Source: Candidatus Competibacteraceae bacterium
Lineage (GTDB): Bacteria > Pseudomonadota > Gammaproteobacteria > Competibacterales > Competibacteraceae
DNA length: 11,203 nucleotides
NCBI GenBank assembly: GCA_012032855.1
Contig: JAAUQA010000060.1
Location: 1-11,203, forward strand
Direction: 5' to 3'
The notes beneath the pieces were generated by a model, which saw only the letters and a list, made by a program, of their open reading frames with translations, had not been told where the DNA came from and ran no database searches. A program made the position numbers and the translations under genes. Below are positions 1-8,430 of the stretch, piece after piece; the stretch's first letter is position 1, and each line of letters starts with the position of its first letter.

Positions 1-657
1 TCGAATGCATCAGAAAATGATCGGCGTATTTTCGAGTATCATTATAAATTCATGGCCCCGCAAGAATCCGAGATAGAAGGCGTCTCGTATTCAACCCGTC
101 GAACAGTCAATGTTGGTGAAAAAGTTACCATTCAATATCCAGAAGGAGAACCAGAAAATTCAAACATTCAAGGAATGAGAAGGCAAACCTTTGGCCCTTT
201 TGCCCTATTCGTTATCATTTTTCCCGCTGTCGGTTTGGTATTCATGATTGTCGGTCTGAGAAAAGCACTGAAGGCGCTGAAGTTGCTTAGATATGGAAGG
301 CTTACGACAGGAAAACTGATTTCAAAAGTACCCACCAACACCCGAATTAATAAGCGAACTGTATATAAACTGACATTTCAGTTTTCGGACCATCTGGGTA
401 GAGAACATACTGTGTCGGAAAAGACGCATTTACCGCATCTATTGGAAGGCAATGCAGATGAAAAACTCCTCTATATGGCAAGAGATCCAAACTACGCCAT
501 TATGTTGGATTCATTGCCTTCCTCTCCCGTGATAGATAAAGGTAATGCTATCCAAGCTGCATCATTTATAAAAGCACTGCTATTGCTTGTAATCCCATTA
601 GTAACTACTGTTGGGCATGGCTACTATATTTTGTCAACTTCATTCGTTGACGGATGA
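1..657 (+). CDS. DUF3592-like membrane protein, 5' end cut off by window edge
   Basis: The frame is open from base 1, with no ATG, GTG or TTG before the ATG at base 52. The residues ahead of that ATG (ending Y-H-Y-K-F) continue a DUF3592-type strand pattern, so that ATG is probably internal and the true start lies outside the window. The visible part has a YxYxF-type strand, then G-EKVTIQYPEGEPENS, which matches the usual DUF3592 ending of a Gd.v.v.Y.p.nP..S type. A hydrophobic segment (about bases 193-260), a second soluble domain with a LLRYGRLTTGKL entry and a repeat of the same strand pattern, and a last hydrophobic helix (about bases 553-636) follow. DUF3592 proteins are membrane proteins of unknown function. 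The gene is convergent with the next one, only 23 nt apart, with no clear terminator hairpin. Base composition is AT-richer than the neighbouring operon. The family call is by pattern recall. Confidence 0.7.
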   Translation, partial: SNASENDRRIFEYHYKFMAPQESEIEGVSYSTRRTVNVGEKVTIQYPEGEPENSNIQGMRRQTFGPFALFVIIFPAVGLVFMIVGLRKALKALKLLRYGRLTTGKLISKVPTNTRINKRTVYKLTFQFSDHLGREHTVSEKTHLPHLLEGNADEKLLYMARDPNYAIMLDSLPSSPVIDKGNAIQAASFIKALLLLVIPLVTTVGHGYYILSTSFVDG

Positions 658-680
658 TCTACCCATTGAGTGATGTAACC

Positions 681-1538
681 CTAATCCAACCAACGGGCGA
701 TATTGGCGTAATAAGCCAGCGCATCGGCTCGTGCTTGTGGATTGCGTTTCAGCCCATCGCTGGGTGGTTCACTGACGAAACTCGGTGCACCGGAGTCAGT
801 ATCTAAATTGTAATCGCAGAAATGGTGAAACGTGCTTGCCGCCAAAGCGCGACCAAGCCGAACGCCGTCCTCTTCATGTGCCTCGAACGCAATGGCGAGT
901 TTGAATGGCACGCCTGTAACCTTGCTTTTTCCCGTAGCGATTACCTGTGCAATGCGCTCGGCACCTTGCGGCACCGAAACTGCACCCTCATGCGGATGGG
1001 ATGGCAAGAACTGAATCGCCTCGTCATGCGTGCCCGGCCTGATCATGATCGGATGCAACGGCTCGACTACAGTGATGTGTTGAGCGTCGCCATTGGCCCC
1101 GGAATGGTAGTTTGGCCAGGAAATCTCCGTGGTGTCCGGATCGTCCCTACAACGGCGTGATTCATCTATTTCCGGATTAACCGAGTGAAAATTATGCGCC
1201 GCCCCAACTAATCCCAGCTTGGTTAAACACGCTCCCATGTCTTGATGATCTCGGGTGAGCAGCGTGCCACCGCCATTTTCCCGGAACCGCTTAATGTTGG
1301 CGACATCTGTTTTCGTCAATGCTCCGGTGACATCGACGGCGAATAACCACAATTGATCCCAAGCACCGTCTGCGAGCGCTGCCAGATCGAGATCGTCACC
1401 TTGCGCATCTTGTTCGCGATCTTTTGCCGTGACAGTGTGCCCGGCTTGCTCGAGATGAGCTTTGAGCATGGAAAAACGACCAATATGCCAGTCGTCCTCG
1501 GTGGTCGGAATGGTTGTTTTTAACAGTATCTTAGTCAT
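681..1538 (-). CDS. Conserved hypothetical protein, last gene of the sugar operon; possible glutamine-amidotransferase/ThuA-like fold
   Basis: A 285-residue soluble protein with no signal peptide or membrane helix. I do not recognise the family with certainty. The N-terminal half alternates strands and helices in a Rossmann-like way: KILLKTTIP strand, helix, HTVTAKD strand, WDQLWLFAVD strand, then IKRFRENGGGTLLTRDHQDMG, which resembles the 'elbow' region of class I glutamine-amidotransferase-like or ThuA-like proteins. There is no nucleophilic Cys at the elbow, so amidotransferase activity is unlikely. It contains several His residues (HNFHS, NYHSG, SHPHEG, TFHHF) that could form a metal or active site. 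ThuA-like proteins occur in sugar catabolism, which would suit the context, but this is inference. The start is the ATG at 1538, with a modest AGAGA upstream. It begins 36 nt after the GMC oxidoreductase stop and is probably co-transcribed with it. Confidence 0.75.
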   Translation of the reverse strand: MTKILLKTTIPTTEDDWHIGRFSMLKAHLEQAGHTVTAKDREQDAQGDDLDLAALADGAWDQLWLFAVDVTGALTKTDVANIKRFRENGGGTLLTRDHQDMGACLTKLGLVGAAHNFHSVNPEIDESRRCRDDPDTTEISWPNYHSGANGDAQHITVVEPLHPIMIRPGTHDEAIQFLPSHPHEGAVSVPQGAERIAQVIATGKSKVTGVPFKLAIAFEAHEEDGVRLGRALAASTFHHFCDYNLDTDSGAPSFVSEPPSDGLKRNPQARADALAYYANIARWLD

Positions 1539-1574
1539 TCATAATCTCTTCGTAGTTTGCATTAATCAACTAAT

Positions 1575-3002
1575 CTACTTGAGGTGATCGCCTAGACGTA
1601 ACCCCCAAGCATAAATGGTCAGCGCCGGATTGACTCGGCTGGAGCGGGGCAATACGCTGCCGTCGGCGACGTACAGTCCTTCCATGCCATGCACTCTACC
1701 GGACGGATCGACCACCGAGCGCCTGGGGTCATCACCCATTACTAGGCTGCCCAAGGCGTGAGCTGTGCCGGCAATCCCGGTATATTTCGAAACACCCAAC
1801 AACCCGGTCTTCAATAATCGGGCTTCGAAGGCCCGTACCAGGGCACGGTGTTCCTGGATAGATGCTGGGATACGGTCAAGGTCGTAATCCATCACCGGTA
1901 TTCCGCCATGACCACCGCAGGAAAGAATGCGGTTGTCCTCGCTGGAACCATCCTCCGTGGTTACAAAGAACCCATACGCACGCTTGCCGGCCGCTTTGGC
2001 GACAAATTTGGGTACTGCTGCCGGCAGTTGGGTCGCGAGAATATCCCCGTCAATCCAACCCAGGCATTGCACATTGCTGTGCGGAAAAGCATCATTGAAA
2101 AAATGGCGGTTTTGCGCAACACGTCGAGATTCTCGAACGGCGAAAAGGCGACCAGGGCGCTATTAATGTGGAATTTAAAAAAAGCGCCGACCATGGGGGT
2201 CGACAGCAATCGGTCGTTCAAGCCGGTTTGTTCCAGATAGTCCTGCAGAATACGTGGCGAGCTCATTGCGCCCGCTGCGAGGATCACCGTATCGGCGGTA
2301 TAGTGGCTACCGTCCGTGCAATGCACCCCGTTGATCTGTGACGGTGATTCAGTGATGTGCGATAAACCGCTGACCTCTTTATTCCGGAGCAACTGAAAAA
2401 TGGGCTCGTTTTCAATCGGATAAAGTAAATTCCATTCAGCGTCTGATTTATACCCGCAAGCCGACGCAAAGCCATCGAAATGTTTGGCTTCTTGCGGATC
2501 ATTGAGGATTTCGCGTTTCAGCCCCAGCGGCAAGGGTTCGGCCCGCCACGCCGGATCGGCGCTGGTGATCCTGTCGATCAGCGCTTGCAGTTCCGGTTCG
2601 TTGTCGAAGGTATTGACGTGCAACAGGCTTTCGGCTTGATCGTAATAAGGGGCTAAGAGTCGTAATCAATCGGCCAGGGTAGGTACTGGTGCGCCTCGTC
2701 AGCCTGGAATTCATCCCGTCCGAACCGTAACAGTGCCGCTCCATACCATTTAGTTTTGCCGCCGACGTTGTAAAACTCGTCCGGTACGAACACCCGGTTT
2801 TGATTATCGACCCAAGTCTTCTTGTTCTTGAATTTGCCTTCCTTGAAGACCTGTTTGACGTCCAAAGTGCTGCCGTCGCGCGGCAAGCGGTCACCTTTTC
2901 CAGCATCAACACCGTTTTGCCGTTGCGCACCAGTTGATAAGCAACCGCCGATCCACCAGCACCGGAACCGATTACAATAGCGTCATAGTGTTGCTCAGTC
3001 AT
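1575..3002 (-). pseudogene. GMC family FAD-dependent oxidoreductase, broken by three single-base frame breaks
   Basis: Adding one base at each of three homopolymers (2894-2895, 2655-2656, 2098-2103) gives a continuous protein of about 476 residues. It starts with a Rossmann FAD-binding motif, GSGAGG at residues 12-17, and an acidic residue closing strand 2 (E35). Next come the GMC landmarks WPIDYDSLAPYYDQAE and the second FAD contact TVILAAGAMSSPRIL. The GMC C-terminal domain has G-TAHALGS (His about 416), a VVDPSGRVHGMEGLYVADGS block and RVNPALTIYA (Asn about 459), the usual His/Asn active-site pair. GMC enzymes oxidise alcohols and sugars with FAD. The exact substrate is unknown; the neighbours suggest a sugar or sugar lactone. 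No Tat or Sec signal is seen, so it is probably cytoplasmic. Start ATG 3002 has an AGGAG box. As written in the sequence, the gene yields only fragments (2895-3002, 2656-2894, 2104-2655 and 1575-2097). The restored frame shows no other stops or lost motifs, so an assembly error is as likely as a true pseudogene. Confidence 0.85.
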
Positions 3003-3008
3003 GGCAAG

Positions 3009-3013
3009 CTCCT
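3009..3013 (-). promoter_or_regulatory. Ribosome binding site of the GMC gene, overlapping the upstream stop codon
   Basis: On the minus strand the DUF4380 stop TAG runs directly into the box as TAGGAG, six bases before the GMC ATG at 3002. A ribosome finishing the upstream gene ends on top of this site, which fits translational coupling. It also fixes the start of the GMC gene. Confidence 0.75.
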
Positions 3014-4007
3014 AGACGGATGCTGAATCGGCGGGTTGGAGATAGGCTTGAATGTCTTTTTCACTCATGGGGCGATCAGACAAATTGAACAGTTCTCGAC
3101 GGATGGTCAGTTCGGCACTCTCGCCGGGCTGTAGCGTCACCACCGGACCATGCGATTCCAACTCCAAATAGTGGTAAAGCGACGCATTGAACACTTCCGC
3201 CACACAGCCGTGGCCGTAGGGTTGGGGATGAAAGGTCGGAAACTGTTTACGGTATCCGACTGACCCTAAGCCTTCGACGTCAAGGACAGCGAAAATGGAC
3301 CCGTATTCAGCATCCACCCCGAATTTAAACTTGTGCGCCGTCGTGCAATCCACCTTGACCATCGCGCCATGATAGCTGACTACCGAATCGCGAATCATGG
3401 TGGATTCGCCTTCGTTATCGAAGGTCTTGACACCCTCGGGATAGACCGAGTCGCTGCTTCTGGGCAAATAAATCTGGGCTGGGCGGCGGATCATGTCTAC
3501 ATCCCATAACGCCCAATTGGTGATTTGGTCGGAACAGTTTTTCATGTGGTGGGTCAGTGCCCACACCGAAGCTGCCTCGGACAACCGGATCGTCCGGGTG
3601 AGTTGAATACCGGTCTCGCGGCAGATCGGGCTGGTCATGCGCACCATCAGGTTATGCGGCTCGCTGTGATCGAAATCGATGCTATACGCACCGCTGTCCA
3701 AATCCAGAAACGGCAGCGCGTCTGTCCAATGCGTTTGCGGGGCTAGCCAAGTTTTGTCCCCTCCCCACAGTAGAAAATCCAATTCCTGCTTACGGGTGCG
3801 GACATCGCTGACGGCAGCCACATCTTCTACGCGCCCGGCCAGATCGTCGTTGACGAAAGCTAAGGAATGACCATGCCAATGGAAATCCATGATCCGCCCG
3901 CCGACTTGCGGCACCAGTATCAAAGTGAGCGGACCCCGTTCCACCCACCAAGCGTCCCAGCCACGATAATCCGCTTGGCGTACTGAAATAGCAGAGTGTG
4001 TTGTCAT
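3012..4007 (-). CDS. DUF4380 family protein, galactose-mutarotase-like
   Basis: A 331-residue soluble protein with no signal peptide. The N-terminal half has the aldose-1-epimerase-like pattern LTLILVPQVGGRIMDFHWHGHSLAF (about residues 26-50), in which the GGRI turn is typical of mutarotase-fold proteins. LLWGGDKTWLAPQ (about residues 79-91) is the signature I associate with DUF4380. The rest is beta-rich (TGIQLTRTIRLSE, WALTHHMKN, TLQPGESAELTIRRELF), as expected of a beta-sandwich. The family is related to carbohydrate mutarotases and sugar-binding domains, but no DUF4380 reaction is established to my knowledge. Placed among a hydrolase and two sugar oxidases, it may change the anomer of the released sugar or sense it; that is inference. 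The ATG at 4007 lies 2 nt after the aquaporin stop (TAATCATG), a spacing typical of coupled genes. Confidence 0.8.
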   Translation of the reverse strand: MTTHSAISVRQADYRGWDAWWVERGPLTLILVPQVGGRIMDFHWHGHSLAFVNDDLAGRVEDVAAVSDVRTRKQELDFLLWGGDKTWLAPQTHWTDALPFLDLDSGAYSIDFDHSEPHNLMVRMTSPICRETGIQLTRTIRLSEAASVWALTHHMKNCSDQITNWALWDVDMIRRPAQIYLPRSSDSVYPEGVKTFDNEGESTMIRDSVVSYHGAMVKVDCTTAHKFKFGVDAEYGSIFAVLDVEGLGSVGYRKQFPTFHPQPYGHGCVAEVFNASLYHYLELESHGPVVTLQPGESAELTIRRELFNLSDRPMSEKDIQAYLQPADSASV

Positions 4008-4009
4008 GA

Positions 4010-4828
4010 TTAGTTTCCCGATTGAATAGCGCTATGTTGCTGCGGATCATAACCGCAATGAATACAGCGGCGATGATCGGGGTGGTCCAATTTGGCGCAG
4101 AAGACCTTGGGATCAGGACGCAGCTTTCGGTAGACATCGACGGCGGCCAACATCCCCATAATCGGCGCCGTGAAATAAATCCACAACGCGGTCCACTGCC
4201 CGCTGTTCACCGCCGAAGCGAAGGTCCGCGCAGGGTTGATGCTCATCCCGGAAATCGGCGCAGCGAGGGTAATGAATGTGGCGACTAACAATCCCGCAGC
4301 CAGACCTGTCAAGCGTTCGGTTTTGGGGGTATTGGAAACCAACAGAATCGTCAGCATTAGTATCAGAGACATAAAAAATTCGGTAACAAAAGCCACACCC
4401 AGCCCGGCTTGCCCGGGCATAGTCACCACGAAAGCGACCTTAGGTCCGGTGAAAAGCTCACCCAGCAACCAGGCCGTCATTGCAGTGCCTAAAGCACCGC
4501 CGATGAATTGCGCGATGATGTAAAACAGCGCATCCCACGGAGCCACTTTGCCTAAGCGCAAAAAGGTCAACGTCACCGCCGGATTCATGTGCGCTCCGGA
4601 TGTTTGGCCCCACGGTGAATAAATGATGGCAACGGCGGTCAAGCCCATTGCTAGGCCCATCAGTGCCAAGCGGATAGCAGGATCGGGAATAGCTTGGTGT
4701 ACCGGCGAACCAGGGTATTCCAATAACGTGGCAAATACCCCGGCGGAAATCATGAACATCCCCAATGCCCAAGCTTCCATTAAATACTCCGGCCAGTGTT
4801 GTCGGAGCGATTCGGAGGCAGTGGCCAC
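4010..4828 (-). CDS. MIP family channel (aquaporin/glyceroporin type)
   Basis: A 272-residue integral membrane protein with about six hydrophobic helices and both family NPA boxes: GAHMNPAV (Asn82) and GMSINPAR (Asn198, with the pore Arg201). It forms a channel for water or small neutral solutes such as glycerol. Aligned by eye to AqpZ and GlpF, the aromatic/arginine filter positions read roughly Met61, Ile186, Met195 and Arg201, unlike either the water type (Phe-His-Thr-Arg) or the glycerol type (Trp-Gly-Phe-Arg), so the substrate is open. The C-terminal tail holds Cys244, His249, His252, Cys255, His257 and Cys258, a possible metal site. The start chosen is GTG 4828, which shares one base with the SDR stop (TAGTG) and keeps an HWPEYL segment before helix 1. 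The ATG at 4780 has a better GGAG box and cannot be excluded. It is part of the minus-strand operon. Confidence 0.9.
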   Translation of the reverse strand: MATASESLRQHWPEYLMEAWALGMFMISAGVFATLLEYPGSPVHQAIPDPAIRLALMGLAMGLTAVAIIYSPWGQTSGAHMNPAVTLTFLRLGKVAPWDALFYIIAQFIGGALGTAMTAWLLGELFTGPKVAFVVTMPGQAGLGVAFVTEFFMSLILMLTILLVSNTPKTERLTGLAAGLLVATFITLAAPISGMSINPARTFASAVNSGQWTALWIYFTAPIMGMLAAVDVYRKLRPDPKVFCAKLDHPDHRRCIHCGYDPQQHSAIQSGN

Positions 4829-5682
4829 TAATCAACCACCGTTTCGAAGCCGGGATACAAAGACATGCCGCCGTCGACGAATAAACTGACACCGTGTACA
4901 TAATCGGAGTCATCGGACGCCAACCAGACCACGGCGCGAGAGATGTCTTCCGGCTCGCCAATCCGATTATAAGGCACCAGCTTCATCAGTTCCGCGTGGG
5001 CTTCCGGTGTGCCCCAGGCTTCCATATTGATGGGGGTGCGTATTGCGCCCGGACAAACACTGTTAACGCGAATACGATACGGTGCAACTTCTTGAGCAAT
5101 GCTTTTGGTCATCAGCATCACGCCACCCTTGGAGGCCGCATAGTTGACATGGCCGGCCCAGGGAATGACCTCGTGCACCGAACTCATACTGATGATTTTG
5201 CCCGCCGCACAGGACACGTCCGGTACCACACCGCGTCGCTTGAATTCCTTCACTGCTTCGCGGGCACATAGGAATTGTCCGGTCAAGTTGACGTTAATGA
5301 CGGTATTCCATTGGTCCAGCGTCATTTCATCGAATGGAGCGTCTTTTTGCAGACCGGCGTTATTCACTAAAATGTCGATCGTGCCGAATTCATCGAACAT
5401 CTGCTCGAACATGGCCTGGACCTGCTTTTCATTGGAGACGTCTGCCTTGATCGCAATCGCGTTGCCGCCTTTGGCCTTGATCTCGTCGACAACCGCTAGT
5501 GCGCCTTCGTCGTTGGACACGTAGTTGATCACCACAGCGGCGCCTTCTTCGGCGATGTGCATGGCGACAGCTTTGCCGATCCCGGAATTGGCGCCGGTCA
5601 CTAGGGCTTTCTGGCCACGCAACAACCGGCGAATCGGGCAGTTGGGCATGACCACGTCAGGTATGATATCGGATGAACTCAT
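4828..5682 (-). CDS. Short-chain dehydrogenase/reductase, glucose 1-dehydrogenase-like
   Basis: A classical SDR of 284 residues. It has the NAD(P)-binding TGANSGIG loop (about residues 29-36), DV after strand 3, LVNNAG (about 106-110), the active-site Ser168, and Tyr181-x3-Lys185 (NYAASKGG). The stretch from the catalytic Ser to the Lys (SSVHEVIPW...NYAASKGG) closely resembles the Bacillus glucose 1-dehydrogenases as I remember them, so oxidation of glucose or a similar aldose at C1 to the lactone with NAD(P)+ is likely. A basic residue is not obvious at the end of strand 2 (INYVSNDE), so the cofactor preference is uncertain. An N-terminal extension of about 20 residues precedes the Rossmann fold. 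The chosen start, ATG 5682, lies 8 nt after GAGGAA; a TTG one codon earlier is also possible. It lies 45 nt after the GH63 stop and overlaps the channel gene by 1 nt. Confidence 0.9.
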   Translation of the reverse strand: MSSSDIIPDVVMPNCPIRRLLRGQKALVTGANSGIGKAVAMHIAEEGAAVVINYVSNDEGALAVVDEIKAKGGNAIAIKADVSNEKQVQAMFEQMFDEFGTIDILVNNAGLQKDAPFDEMTLDQWNTVINVNLTGQFLCAREAVKEFKRRGVVPDVSCAAGKIISMSSVHEVIPWAGHVNYAASKGGVMLMTKSIAQEVAPYRIRVNSVCPGAIRTPINMEAWGTPEAHAELMKLVPYNRIGEPEDISRAVVWLASDDSDYVHGVSLFVDGGMSLYPGFETVVD

Positions 5683-5727
5683 CAAGGTGTTTCCTCTGCA
5701 ATAATCAACAAACGATAACGCAAGTGC

Positions 5728-8366
5728 CTAATCAGGTTTGCGGCGAGGGTGAATCAACTTGGCAACCACGCCGGTCCAGCCGGTCTGATGGGAGGCCCCG
5801 ACTCCGCGGCCGTTGTCACCATGAAAATACTCATGAAACAAGATGTAATCGCGGAAATGAGGGTCGGATTGCAGTTTGTCGTGATCTCCGAACACTGCCC
5901 GACGACCGTTTGCGTCTTTCAGAAAGATCCGGCTCAAACGATGAGATAAGTCATCCGCCGCATCGTTAATCGTGGCATAGCGGCCTGAGCCGGTCGGCAT
6001 TCGATTTTGAACCCGTCACCGTAGTAGTGATGAAATTTCTGCAAGGACTCGATCAACAGGTAATTCACCGGAAACCAAATCGGTCCCCGCCAATTGGAGT
6101 TGCCGCCGAATAAACCGGAATCCGATTCCGCAGGCAGATAGGCCACGGTTACCGGACTGCCGAAGCAGTCGAACACATAAGGCTGTTCCTGATGCGCGCG
6201 GGATAGAGAACGGAGTCCGTAGGGAGAGAGAAATTCCGCTTCGTCCAGCGCCCGGCTTAACAGCCGTTTCATACGATGGCCGCGCAGCAATGATAGCAAT
6301 CGGCGTTCACCTACGCCGGGTTCCTCCCAGTGGGACACCAATTGGGCCAGCTCGGGCCGATAGTTTAAATACCATTCCAACCGACGGCGGAAATCCGGTA
6401 GCCGATCCAATAAGTCCTGTTCCAGCACTTCGACGGCGAATAAGGGGATCAACCCCACCATCGACCGCACTTTGAGCGGGATGAGCCGGCCATCGGGCAG
6501 ATTGAGTTCATCGTAATAAAACTGATCTTCTTCGTTCCACAAGCCGATGCCTTCGTCGCCGATATTGTTCATGGCCTCGGCGATGTGCAGGAAATGTTCA
6601 AAAAACTTGGTTGCGATGTCCTCATAGACCGGATTGTGCAGAGCTAATTCCAAAGCAATGCGCATCAGGTTCAAGCTGTACATGGCCATCCAACTGGTGC
6701 CATCGGCTTGGTTGATGAAACCGCCGGTCGGTAACGGCGCACTACGATCAAACACACCGATGTTGTCCAGCCCCAGAAAACCGCCCTGAAAGATATTCAG
6801 TCCTTGAGCGTCTTTACGGTTCACCCACCAAGTGAAGTTAAGCATTAATTTGTGGAAGACCCGCTCCAGGAATCCCAGATCACCCTGATCGCCGCGCTGC
6901 TTGCGGTCGATCTGGAATACCCGCCAGGTTGCCCAGGCATGGACGGGCGGGTTCACATCGCCGAAATTCCATTCATAAGCGGGGAGCTGACCATTAGGGT
7001 GCATGTACCATTCACGGCCCATCAACAACAATTGATGCTTAGCGAATTCGGCATCCACCAGGGCCATAGGCAGGCAATGAAAAGCCAGATCCCAAGCTGC
7101 GTACCAGGGATATTCCCATTTATCCGGCATCGACACGATGTCGGCATTGTTCAGGTGCTGCCAGTCGTAATTGCGGATATGCTCGCGTTCCGTTGGAGGG
7201 GTGGGTTGTGCGGGGTCGCCCTTCAGCCATTGGGGCACATCGTAGTAATAAAACTGCTTGGTCCAGATCATCCCTGCCAAGGCTTGGCGTTGCACGAGTT
7301 TTTCATCCGGATCGGTGAGCTTGCTCTGTAATTGAGCATAGAATTCGTCGGCTTCCTTGCGACGCGTTGCAAAAACACTGTCGAAATCGGCGAAGGGCTG
7401 CTTGGGTTGGGTTTTGGATAACCGCAGGCGCAATGCCTGTTGGCCACCCGCAGGTAAATCGAATGAATAATAGGCGGCGGCTTTGGTGCCGGTACGGTTG
7501 GGATTGACGGCGCTGCGGTCGCCATGAATCACATAGTCGTGGAAAGCATCCTTGAAAAAACCAGTCTCTTCGACCCCATACAATCGCTGGGCATTGGTTT
7601 CATTATCGCAAAACAGCAACTCGGTCGCGCCGTCGGCATAAAACTGAAAGTTTCCTAAATCCCGATGCTGAACCCGGATTGCCCCATTCCCAGTCGCGCT
7701 CAATTCGGGTTTGTAGGCGTCATGGTCCCACGACCAGGTATTGCGGAACCAGATCTGTGGCAGTAGATGTAGCCGTGCCGCTTCAGGCCCGCGATTGTGC
7801 GCGGTGACGAGCATCAACACATCGTCATCGTCCGCCTTGGCGTATTCCACGAACACATCGAAATAGCGATTGTCGTCGAACACCCCGGTGTCCATCAACT
7901 CGAATTCCAACGGGCCGCGTCCACGTCGCTGGTTTTCCTCGACCAGCCATGAGTAGGGGAATTCACCTTGCGGGTACTTATAGAGCATCTTCAGATAGGA
8001 ATGGGTGGGCGTGGCGTCCAGATAATAATAAAGCTCTTTGACATCCTCGCCGTGGTTGCCCTGGCCATTGGTCAAGCCGAACAAACGCTCTTTCAGGATG
8101 GGATCACGTGCATTCCACAAACCCAGGGATAGGCACAGGTGTTGTTTGTCGTCGCTGACGCCGGCGATGCCGTCTTCGCCCCAGCGGTAGGCACGGCTGC
8201 GGGCCTGATCGTGGGAAAAGTCATCCCAGGCGTTGCCGTTGGCGCTGTAATCCTCGCGGACCGTGCCCCATTGCCGTTCGCTGAGATAAGGCCCCCAACG
8301 TCGCCAGTTTTTTTTGGTTTGTCGCTGTTCTTCCAGGCGACGTTGTTCAGCGTTCAATGATGTCAT
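5728..8366 (-). CDS. GH63/MGH1-type glycoside hydrolase (glucosidase-like), frame broken near the 3' end
   Basis: With one G added to the GG at 5996-5997 the gene encodes about 879 residues. As written, the frame runs to a stop at 5934 (810 residues) and the last ~90 codons fall in another frame. The N-terminal part ([18 protein letters not shown], then [21 protein letters not shown]) is the strongly conserved opening of bacterial GH63 'glucosidase' proteins. An (alpha/alpha)6-type region has [15 protein letters not shown], where Asp426 is the likely general acid. Beyond the break, [21 protein letters not shown] contains Glu at about 846, the likely catalytic base. The break therefore separates the two catalytic residues. 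GH63 members cleave alpha-glucosides or mannosyl-/glucosyl-glycerate; the substrate here is unknown. There is no signal peptide, so the enzyme is probably cytoplasmic. The start ATG 8366 has AGAGGAG 9 nt upstream. It is the first gene of the minus-strand operon. Confidence 0.87.
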
Positions 8367-8375
8367 GCAGATGCA

Positions 8376-8382
8376 CTCCTCT
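8376..8382 (-). promoter_or_regulatory. Strong ribosome binding site of the GH63 gene
   Basis: The minus strand reads AGAGGAG, nine bases before ATG 8366. It is the best-matched site in the operon and supports this start for the first gene. Confidence 0.7.
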
Positions 8383-8430
8383 GGTAGTTGCAGGTTGAGC
8401 CTATCCCGTTATGTGGTTTGGTGGCTAATA

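Noticed and set aside
1848..2240. Plus-strand open frame of 130 codons opposite the GMC gene
   Set aside because: It is antisense to the conserved GMC coding region and has no recognisable domain. The minus-strand motifs explain this DNA.
1575..3002. Programmed frameshifting as the explanation for the GMC breaks
   Set aside because: Two of the three sites are two-base runs with no slippery heptamer in phase, and three recoding events in one metabolic gene are not credible.
6852..7331. Plus-strand open frame of 159 codons opposite the GH63 gene
   Set aside because: It is the mirror of a conserved catalytic region, with no ribosome binding site or family signal of its own.
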